From Clostridium_B lapidicellarium (GTDB lineage Bacteria > Bacillota > Clostridia > Clostridiales > Clostridiaceae), in the NCBI RefSeq assembly GCF_041224415.1, contig NZ_JBGFFE010000002.1, positions 1 through 64,000 on the forward strand: DNA of 64,000 bases. Direction: 5' to 3'. The notes beneath the pieces are model-generated. The model searched no databases, had not been told where the DNA came from, and saw only the letters and a program-made list of their open reading frames with translations. A program made the position numbers and the translations under genes. Below are positions 58,104-64,000 of the stretch, piece by piece (positions within the stretch are counted from its first letter, which is position 1; each line of letters opens with the position of its first letter).

Positions 58104-59348
58104 TTATTCAACTTTAAGCACATTTTTATATTCTATATTTTTGCCATCTCTAATTAGAAAAACTCCTTCATTCCCAGCAGTTTCTATATATCTTTTTACA
58201 ATAACATCACAATATTTTTGATCAAGCTCTACTGCATAACATATCCTATCTGTTTGTTCACAGGCAATTAAAGTAGATCCACTTCCTGCAAAAGGCTCGA
58301 ATACTATACAGTTTGTCATGCTGCTGTTCTTAATTGGATATGCTATTAATGGTACTGGCTTCATTGTTGGATGTTCTGGACTTTTGCTCGGTCTATCAAA
58401 ATTCCATACAGTTGTCTGTTTTCTGTCTGAATACCATCTATGCTTACCTGTTGGTTTCCATCCATAAAGTACAGGCTCATGCTGGAATTGATAATCACTT
58501 CTTCCTAAAACCAATGACTGTTTTACCCAAACACATACACTTGAAAGATGAAAGCCAGCCTCTTTAAAAGCCTTTCTAAAGTTCAATCCTTCTGTATCCG
58601 CATGGAAAATATACGCTCCCGCACCATCATCCAATACTAAATAGATATTTTTAAAAGCAGCCAATAAAAATTCATGAAAACTCTTATCATCCATGCTGTC
58701 ATTTTTTATAACTCTTTCATTTTCTTTTCCTGCTGAATAATTAACGTTGTAAGGTGGATCGGTAACGCATAGATTAGCTTTCTTTCCATTCATAAGCTTT
58801 TCAACATCAGAAGTTTTAGTGCTGTCACCACATATTAACCTGTGTTTTCCTAAGATCCACAGATCACCTGCTCTTGTTATAGGTTCTTCTATTTCTTCAA
58901 GAGCCTTATCTGCATCAAAGTTATCGTCACTAACATCTTTATCATGAACTTTAGAAAATAAATCTTCTATCTCTGCTGCATCAAATCCAGTAAGAGAGAT
59001 ATCAAACATAGATTTATCAAGCTCATCTAAAATATCAGCTAACTTTGGCATATCCCATTCTCCACTTACTTTATTAAGAGCTACATTTAACGCCTTCTCC
59101 TTATCTGAACTTATATCAACGACTACACATTCAATTTCCTTCGCACCTTCCTGCTTTAAAACTTTAAATCTTTGATGTCCCCCTACAATATTTCCTGTTT
59201 TCTTATTCCAAATTACAGGTTCTACATATCCAAAAGTTTCAATTGATCTTTTAAGCTTTTCATATTCAGGATCTCCCGGCTTTAAATCTTTTCTTGGATT
59301 ATATTTAGCTGGATTAAGCTTTTTAACAGATACCTTTTGAATCTCCAA
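58104..59348 (-). CDS. ParB-domain DNA methyltransferase
   Basis: This 414-aa protein has an N-terminal ParB/Srx-like domain (1-120) with GGHQR at 56-60 and NPRKDLKPGDPEY. The methylase follows, with DPPY at 197-200 (VTDPPYNVNY) and the SAM motif FAGSGST at 353-359, in the beta-class order (catalytic motif before SAM motif). It should make N6-adenine or N4-cytosine marks. Phage versions often protect against restriction or mark replication and packaging sites. ATG after AAGGAAGGTGAT. Confidence 0.9.
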   Translation of the reverse strand: MEIQKVSVKKLNPAKYNPRKDLKPGDPEYEKLKRSIETFGYVEPVIWNKKTGNIVGGHQRFKVLKQEGAKEIECVVVDISSDKEKALNVALNKVSGEWDMPKLADILDELDKSMFDISLTGFDAAEIEDLFSKVHDKDVSDDNFDADKALEEIEEPITRAGDLWILGKHRLICGDSTKTSDVEKLMNGKKANLCVTDPPYNVNYSAGKENERVIKNDSMDDKSFHEFLLAAFKNIYLVLDDGAGAYIFHADTEGLNFRKAFKEAGFHLSSVCVWVKQSLVLGRSDYQFQHEPVLYGWKPTGKHRWYSDRKQTTVWNFDRPSKSPEHPTMKPVPLIAYPIKNSSMTNCIVFEPFAGSGSTLIACEQTDRICYAVELDQKYCDVIVKRYIETAGNEGVFLIRDGKNIEYKNVLKVE

Positions 59349-59634
59349 ATTATCACCTTCCTTAAAAGCAAATAGAAAACACCTTAAAAAGTATATTTTT
59401 AATTTAACTTCTTAAGGTGCAAAACTTTCTGTAATTCCTTTAAAATTCAACATTCTTCATATTTGATTTTTAGCCTATACCCCCCTATGGAATTTTGCGA
59501 TTTTTCACACGAAGGGGGCCACCCGGCCTTTTCGGCACAACCCCAGAGGAAATTATACCCCCTACCTCTTCCTACTCCTTTGAAAAATTATCAACATGTT
59601 GTCCACAGGTTATAAACAAGTTTCTGTTGATAAC
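59349..59634. other. GC-rich island and DnaA-box-like cluster (candidate cos/origin)
   Basis: No gene. Bases 59478-59560 are unusually GC-rich for this window and contain CCCCCCTATGG, GAAGGGGGCCACCCGGCC and CGGCACAACCCCAG. Beside an HNH gene and upstream of terminase this could be the cos region. Next to it, 59588-59633 has four DnaA-box-like 9-mers (separate entry). The stretch up to 59470 is AT-rich and unremarkable. Confidence 0.5.
59588..59633. promoter_or_regulatory. Phased DnaA-box-like repeats
   Basis: TTATCAACA (59588-59596), TTGTCCACA (59599-59607) and TTATAAACA (59610-59618) start exactly 11 bp apart, and an inverted TTATCAACA lies at 59625-59633. Each differs by one base from TTATCCACA. 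The cluster could be a phage origin or a DnaA-responsive site. Confidence 0.6.
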
Positions 59635-60021
59635 TTAATAAGAATAAACTTCATTCTTGTTTCCAAACCTACCATCTTCCTTTGCAGTCTTAACATCATG
59701 ATGATGCTTACATAAAGATTGCCAGTTACTCTCATCCCAGAAAAGTTCTTCATTACCTTTGTGAGGTATAACATGATCAACTACTTCTGCGGCGGTAACT
59801 ACACCTTCTCTTTTACATTCTTCACAAAGAGGATGCTCTTTTAAAAATTGTTTTCTAAGTTTTCTCCATCTACCGTTGTAGAGTTTCTTAAAAGGTCTGC
59901 TTGTCTTGTTGTACTTATTTTCTATTTCCTTTTGATGTTTGCTACAGTATCTTTCACTTGTAAGTTCAGGACATCCTGGATAACTACAAGGTCTTTGATG
60001 TTTAAATGGCACAACTTTCAC
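59635..60021 (-). CDS. HNH endonuclease (packaging-associated)
   Basis: This 128-aa protein has an HNH nuclease with DHVIPHKG, NWQSLCKHHHDVKT and paired Cys (CEEC; CSYPGC; YCSKH). Such HNH proteins beside terminase genes stimulate cos cleavage in many siphophages. Here four genes lie between it and terS, a wider spacing than usual. ATG after GAGGTGAAAG. Confidence 0.88.
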   Translation of the reverse strand: MKVVPFKHQRPCSYPGCPELTSERYCSKHQKEIENKYNKTSRPFKKLYNGRWRKLRKQFLKEHPLCEECKREGVVTAAEVVDHVIPHKGNEELFWDESNWQSLCKHHHDVKTAKEDGRFGNKNEVYSY

Positions 60022-60027
60022 CTCTAC

Positions 60028-60330
60028 TCATTTAAGTACAGCCTGTGTTATTTTAATTAGCTGATCCTTATTTAAGGCTTCTAAATATTTTTGTCTTTCT
60101 TTGTATGAACATTCTTCAAGACGTTTTCTATTTCTACCTTGCCTTATAAAAATCCCTGATAGTCTCAAATCATCTCTAGTTGACTCTAAGTAATGCCTTC
60201 TCCAAATATTATAATAACTAACTGCATCTCCTTCATTAAGTCCTCGTGCCATAAGTTTTTTAATACCAGTAGCTCTACAATATCCTTCAAAGTTATTACA
60301 AAGATTATATATTTTTTCTAGGTCTATCAT
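60028..60330 (-). CDS. Phage protein, unknown function
   Basis: This 100-aa basic protein (FEGYCRATGIKKLMARGLNE; RRHYLESTRDDLRLSGIFI) is helical. It overlaps the 42-aa Cys-rich gene upstream by 26 nt and ends 6 nt before the HNH gene. No family is recognised. Probably part of the late-early transition cluster. Confidence 0.6.
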   Translation of the reverse strand: MIDLEKIYNLCNNFEGYCRATGIKKLMARGLNEGDAVSYYNIWRRHYLESTRDDLRLSGIFIRQGRNRKRLEECSYKERQKYLEALNKDQLIKITQAVLK

Positions 60331-60433
60331 TTTTGTTAACCCTCTTACTTTTTCTTATACATCCTGGAAACATACAAAATATAAGGTCACCGCTTATTTT
60401 GTCACTCCATACACATCTTCTGCATTTATTCAT
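60305..60433 (-). CDS. 42-aa Cys-rich zinc-ribbon-like phage protein
   Basis: ATG directly after GGAGGAATT. The sequence has CRRC near the start and CMFPGC later (Cys4, Cys7, Cys20, Cys25), a likely single zinc site, followed by a lysine-rich tail. A similar small ORF is common in clostridial phages. It was missed by length cut-offs because it is only 42 codons. Confidence 0.62.
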   Translation of the reverse strand: MNKCRRCVWSDKISGDLIFCMFPGCIRKSKRVNKNDRPRKNI

Positions 60434-60450
60434 AATTCCTCCAACAATAA

Positions 60451-60484
60451 AAAAAGCCACCAAGGAAAATTCCTCAGAAGCTAT
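60451..60484 (-). terminator. Imperfect terminator upstream of the 42-aa gene
   Basis: Minus strand stem with AGGAA / TTCCT and AGC / GCT pairs followed by a T7 run. It ends the upstream transcript before the Cys-rich gene. Confidence 0.5.
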
Positions 60485-60501
60485 ATTTAATTTTACTTAT
60501 G

Positions 60502-60533
60502 AAAAACCTCTCAGATTGCTCTAAGAGGTTTTT
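60502..60533. terminator. Strong terminator after higA
   Basis: Perfect 10-bp arms AAAAACCTCT / AGAGGTTTTT around a 12-nt loop, 110 nt after the antitoxin stop. Confidence 0.85.
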
Positions 60534-60642
60534 ATACATTTCTACACTTTAAATTATAACACACGTTTTGGGGATTATTACTGCCAACTTTCAATCAACT
60601 TTTCTACTGTTGACTAACTGTTTCCTAACACAAAAGTATCAG

Positions 60643-61731
60643 TTAATTACTTTTATTTGAAACAATTTCAAAAGATGGTCTTAAATCACTATACATTTTA
60701 TAATCTATTAATCTATCATGAAGTAGCCTACCTACTAGTATACATGGTGCAATTCCAATTTCATGAGAATACTTAATTATAGAACTTTTGTTCTTATAAT
60801 TGCATTCTGAAATAAACTCATTGTATAATTTATTAGGGATAAGATAGTCACTAGCCATCTTATCCGCCTCATTTTCACTATCATCATTTTCATAATTAAT
60901 ATGGAACTCTTTCTTTGAATGATTTATTAAATGAGCTAACTCATGGAAAAAAGTAAACCAAAATATATCTGCTCTTTTACCTCTAACACTTAAAGCTAAT
61001 ATAGCTTTATTGTTTCTCCATATTGTTGCTCCAAATATATAAGTTTTAGGCAAATCTTGTACTAGCATTAATGCAACTCCACATTTAGCACATAGTTCTT
61101 TGATCTCAGGATAAAACTCACTAGGTTCGCTCAATGTCAATTTCCTAAAAGTTGGAATTAAATTTTTTAATTTATTTTTATTAAATTCTTCAACCTCTAT
61201 AGATTGCCCTTTAAGTTCTGCTCTTCTCAACCATGCTAAAACACTCAAATCAGATATTTCATTCCTTAGCTTTTGTTTTCTAAACATCACATTATATGAC
61301 GTTTGTATTAAAGACAAGTTGGCTACTCCAAAAAATTCTCTACAATTAGTTACTCTTTGTTTCTTATCTGTCGTTTCCTCAACCCATCCAAACTTACTCA
61401 TTTTATTATACGGAATTTTCTTTACAATATCCAAGTCAAGTGCTAATTCTTCTTCTTTCTCAATCCTGGATTTATCAAGTTGATATTGTGTTTCTAATTT
61501 CATCCAAAATTCAGCACTCGGCCCGATAACAGTTTCCAAACGTAGAGCCGTCTCATAAGTTATTGGGGCATTACCATTAAGAACATTACTTAAGTGTTTT
61601 GGTGTTATTCCAAGTCTAGCAGCTAATTCTTCTTGATTCATTCCTAAATACTCCATATTCTCACGAATTGTATCTCCTGGAGGTATAGCAATAGCAGGCA
61701 TAAATTTATTATTATCTTTTTTGTTTTCCAT
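60643..61731 (-). CDS. HigA-type antitoxin fused to ImmA/IrrE peptidase
   Basis: This 362-aa protein has an N-terminal XRE/HigA domain (IAIPPGDTIRENMEYLG; MNQEELAARLGITPKHLSNV, 20-75). The C-terminal ImmA/IrrE metallopeptidase has HELAH at 263-267 and the downstream ENEADKMASDYLIP with Glu288 as third ligand. It overlaps the toxin gene by 20 nt. The fusion implies the antitoxin may cut a partner or itself in response to a signal. Antitoxin role is inferred from the operon. Confidence 0.88.
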   Translation of the reverse strand: MENKKDNNKFMPAIAIPPGDTIRENMEYLGMNQEELAARLGITPKHLSNVLNGNAPITYETALRLETVIGPSAEFWMKLETQYQLDKSRIEKEEELALDLDIVKKIPYNKMSKFGWVEETTDKKQRVTNCREFFGVANLSLIQTSYNVMFRKQKLRNEISDLSVLAWLRRAELKGQSIEVEEFNKNKLKNLIPTFRKLTLSEPSEFYPEIKELCAKCGVALMLVQDLPKTYIFGATIWRNNKAILALSVRGKRADIFWFTFFHELAHLINHSKKEFHINYENDDSENEADKMASDYLIPNKLYNEFISECNYKNKSSIIKYSHEIGIAPCILVGRLLHDRLIDYKMYSDLRPSFEIVSNKSN

Positions 61732-62050
61732 GGTAATCGATCACCTCCTCAATTCTTACAATGTTAATACACTCTAGTTTATTGATGTCACCTTTTTTTT
61801 CTAAAATAGGCTTAAATACTAATCTAAACGGGTGAACTAAATCAACTGCATATTCATCTGCTCTAGCTCCTTCTAATTGATGTAGCCTTGCCGCTGGAAT
61901 TTTACTTATATCTAACAAACTCTTAGCTCCATTTAATTCTGCAACTCTTTGAGTTAACTTATTCCCAATTTTTGCACCATACTCTCTTTGAGCTATTTTA
62001 GGATTCTCACATTGTTTTTTTATTTTACTAGACTTAAATTCTAAATTCAT
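61712..62050 (-). CDS. HigB-like RelE-family toxin
   Basis: This 112-aa protein has the RelE/HigB pattern: ARLHQLEGARADEYAVDLVH, RLVFKPILEK and CINIVRIEEVIDYH. Such toxins cleave ribosome-bound mRNA. The gene precedes its antitoxin, the typical higBA order, and the product starts NLEFKSSKIKKQCEN. The ATG at 62050 has no perfect Shine-Dalgarno, in keeping with low expression. Confidence 0.85.
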   Translation of the reverse strand: MNLEFKSSKIKKQCENPKIAQREYGAKIGNKLTQRVAELNGAKSLLDISKIPAARLHQLEGARADEYAVDLVHPFRLVFKPILEKKGDINKLECINIVRIEEVIDYHGKQKR

Positions 62051-62200
62051 TATATAATATTATACCCTCCATAGTCAAATTTTATTAACCTAGTAGGTTA
62101 ATTTTTTTATATTTTTCTCTACCATATTAAACAAATTATACTATGAATATACTATTTTACTCATATATTTTCAAATAAAAATATTTCTAATTTATGATAT

Positions 62201-62240
62201 AATATCAGTAGACCAGCTATATGGCCAGTCTACTGATATT
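62201..62240. repeat. Perfect 13-bp inverted repeat over a stop codon
   Basis: AATATCAGTAGAC (62201-62213) and GTCTACTGATATT (62228-62240) flank a 14-nt loop that contains the TAG stop of the regulator gene (62217-62219). No T-run follows. It may be a terminator variant, a transcript-stability hairpin or an operator. Confidence 0.6.
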
Positions 62241-62696
62241 ATACATTGCAATTATTTCTTCTATTCCCTTTTTTCTATACCTATTTACAGTATTTTCACT
62301 TATAAATAGTTCATTTCCAATGTATTTCAATGATTTTTTATTTATATACACCCCTTTAATAACCTCTTTTATTTTAGTTTGTAATCTATCTATACAGTAA
62401 TTTAATCTTGTAATTTCAAATTCTGTAGCCTTAATCATTTTAATAATTTCTTCTTTAGTTTCATTATTTATTCTTTTAACTACCTCGTCATATATTAATG
62501 CTATTTTGCAGGTTTTATCTGAAATACTGCTTGTTGAAATTTTCTCATCATTTGGCGAAGAAAAATTTAGTGATTCTATGACCTCATCTGATTCTACATC
62601 TTTAAAAGTTTTTAATTCAAACTTCATCTGCTCAACATCCTTCACTATTTCGTTATAATTTTTCAAAAGATACTCCACATATTCTCTAGTTTCCAT
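62217..62696 (-). CDS. Late transcription regulator, ArpU-like
   Basis: This 159-aa protein is helical with a C-terminal sigma region-4-like HTH (KSLKYIGNELFISENTVNRYRKKGIEEI). This is the design of ArpU-like/phage late regulators that activate the packaging and structural operon. It lies upstream of the TA and packaging genes, as expected. ATG after AGGAGGTTTG. Confidence 0.75.
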   Translation of the reverse strand: METREYVEYLLKNYNEIVKDVEQMKFELKTFKDVESDEVIESLNFSSPNDEKISTSSISDKTCKIALIYDEVVKRINNETKEEIIKMIKATEFEITRLNYCIDRLQTKIKEVIKGVYINKKSLKYIGNELFISENTVNRYRKKGIEEIIAMYNISRLAI

Positions 62697-62717
62697 AACA
62701 AACCTCCTAAACTAGTT

Positions 62718-63038
62718 CTATATTCTTTTACAATCAGAGCTAAATCTTATCACAGGCATTTCAAGTTTTTCAGCTATTTTAATTTCACCCTTCATCCCAT
62801 CAGATATCATATTTCCAAAGACCCATAATTCATCACAATGCTTTAAAAGTTCAAGTCCGAGATTCATTCCTTTTTTGCGTTCTTCTTCAATATCATCATC
62901 AAGGAGCTGTGTAAATATCGTATGTGGTGCAAGTGGCAATACCCCTTCTTTTACAGCAAAATGACAATAGTTATTTGCGCGTTCTTTATTCTTTTCAACA
63001 TCGCCCCTAAGTGGAGAACAGATATAAACAAGTTTCAT
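62718..63038 (-). CDS. DUF4406-like (NDRT-fold) protein
   Basis: This 106-aa protein has the opening VYICSPLRGD, KERANNYCHFAVKEGVLPLAPHTIF and the acidic helix LLKHCDELWVFGNMISDGMKGEI, matching DUF4406, a nucleoside 2-deoxyribosyltransferase-like fold. Its substrate is unknown; a nucleotide-metabolism role in phage replication is likely. ATG after GAGGAGG. Confidence 0.82.
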   Translation of the reverse strand: MKLVYICSPLRGDVEKNKERANNYCHFAVKEGVLPLAPHTIFTQLLDDDIEEERKKGMNLGLELLKHCDELWVFGNMISDGMKGEIKIAEKLEMPVIRFSSDCKRI

Positions 63039-63053
63039 GTGTATTCCTCCTCG

Positions 63054-64000
63054 TCACTTTATATTATTAAGTCTTGCTTTTACTGCCTGAAGTAGTGCTT
63101 CCTGTCCTACTTCTTTATTTTGAAGTGCTTTCATTACATCTTCATCCATAGTTCCTTTTGCTACTAAATGATGCACTATTACATTTTGCTTCTGTCCCTG
63201 CCTATACAATCTGGCATTAGCCTGCTGATAAAGTTCTAGGCTCCAGGTAAGTCCAAACCAAACTATTATATTTCCTCCTGCCTGAAGATTAAGTCCATGT
63301 CCTGCTGATGCCGGATGCACTAACATTATAGGAATTTCTCCTTTATTCCAGGCTTTAATATCCTCTGATGTTTTTAATTCTTTTGCTTTAAAATATTTTT
63401 GAAGCCTATCTCTATCATGTTTATAGGAATAAAATATAAGTACTGGCTTTCCATTAGCAGCTTCAATAACATCCTCTAGGGCTTTTATTTTTTCATCATG
63501 AATTTCTAAAACATCACCATTCTCATCATATACAGCACCATTTGCTATTTGAAGTAACTTATTTGTAAGTACAGCAGCATTATTTGCAACTACATCTGAA
63601 TCTTTAAATGGGAGAAGTAAATCTCTTTCTAGTTGCTTGTACTTATTCATTGCTGCTTTTGATAAATTAATTTTTATTATATTATTTATCCTATCTGGAA
63701 GTTTTAAATAATCTTCTGCTTTCATGCTTACACATATATCTTTTAATTTTTCATAAATATGTTCTTTTGCCCCTTCTTTAGGCTTATAGCTAAATATCAC
63801 ATTCTGATTTCTTTTATCCGGTAAAAAATATCTTTCTCTATATCCTGTTATTGTTCTTCCAAGTCTTTCTCCTCCATCTAAAAGATAAATCTCTGACCAT
63901 AAATCCATAAGTCCATTTGGTGCTGGTGTTCCTGTAAGTCCCACTATTCTTTTAGGTTTTACTTTTCTTAATGCCTTAAATCTTTGAGATCTTGAAGACT
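63054..64000 (-). CDS. SNF2-type helicase, C-terminal part (cut by window edge)
   Basis: The frame is open to the window end, so the true start lies beyond 64,000. Visible parts are motif III VGLTGTPAPNGLMDLW, linker helices, and a helicase C-domain with PVLIFYSYKHDRDRL, MLVHPASAGHGLNLQ (motif V) and QANARLYRQGQKQNVIVH (motif VI). This is the phage replication/recombination SNF2 family. An internal GTG at 63944 is not the start. Confidence 0.88.
   Translation of the reverse strand, partial: SSRSQRFKALRKVKPKRIVGLTGTPAPNGLMDLWSEIYLLDGGERLGRTITGYRERYFLPDKRNQNVIFSYKPKEGAKEHIYEKLKDICVSMKAEDYLKLPDRINNIIKINLSKAAMNKYKQLERDLLLPFKDSDVVANNAAVLTNKLLQIANGAVYDENGDVLEIHDEKIKALEDVIEAANGKPVLIFYSYKHDRDRLQKYFKAKELKTSEDIKAWNKGEIPIMLVHPASAGHGLNLQAGGNIIVWFGLTWSLELYQQANARLYRQGQKQNVIVHHLVAKGTMDEDVMKALQNKEVGQEALLQAVKARLNNIK

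Overview
The window is AT-rich DNA of a spore-forming Clostridium-type Firmicute. This rests on low GC, strong GGAGG ribosome sites, a Spo0E-like gene, and Tn916-family and clostridial siphophage genes. No rRNA, tRNA, CRISPR array or clear housekeeping gene is visible. Nearly everything is on the minus strand and belongs to mobile DNA: an integrative conjugative element (ICE) and a siphophage prophage, with a short accessory zone between them.

ICE (about 1 to 25,100, possibly to 28,440). The conjugation backbone (12,770-24,788) has the Tn916 gene order: orf23, orf22, orf21 coupling ATPase, oriT, orf20 relaxase, orf19, ArdA, orf17, orf16 VirB4-like ATPase, orf15, orf14 cell-wall hydrolase, orf13. 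An MT-A70 methylase gene is inserted next to oriT. The regulators orf7 and orf8 are kept, but excision and integration fall to a large serine recombinase (38-1786) preceded by a 48-aa SHOCT-like ORF. The slot where Tn916 carries tet(M) holds an arsenic island. Its parts are arsR-arsD-arsA-acr3-DUF4177-arsC, a second arsC, and marR-arsM-arsN. Two paralogous ars promoters share an unusual palindromic layout. Next to the island are a frameshifted gene, a Spo0E-like phosphatase and an XRE regulator.

Junction zone (about 25,100-31,700). A three-gene ABC-three-component (ABC-3C) conflict system with an HNH effector lies between the intact leading end of the ICE and a second, decayed copy of that end (about 27,925-28,436). 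Unrecognised small genes follow, including an HTH protein with a possible PIN-like domain.

Prophage (about 31,760 to beyond 64,000). Transcription runs right to left. In that order come a SNF2 helicase, a DUF4406 protein, a late regulator, a HigB toxin with a HigA-ImmA/IrrE antitoxin, HNH endonuclease, ParB-methylase, terminase, portal, ClpP-like protease, HK97 capsid, head-tail connectors, and tail genes with a CCCAAAC frameshift site. Tape measure, baseplate and fibre genes, holin and two tandem large serine recombinases complete it. The endolysin appears lost: only an interrupted SH3-like tail remnant remains.

The best candidates for undescribed biology are (i) an independently transcribed Ser/Thr kinase module in the tail region, (ii) a 331-aa moron with ADP-ribosyltransferase-like motifs behind the capsid gene, (iii) the ABC-3C/HNH system between duplicated ICE ends, and (iv) the paired ars promoters. 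Functions come from recognising motifs and gene order by eye; no database search was run.
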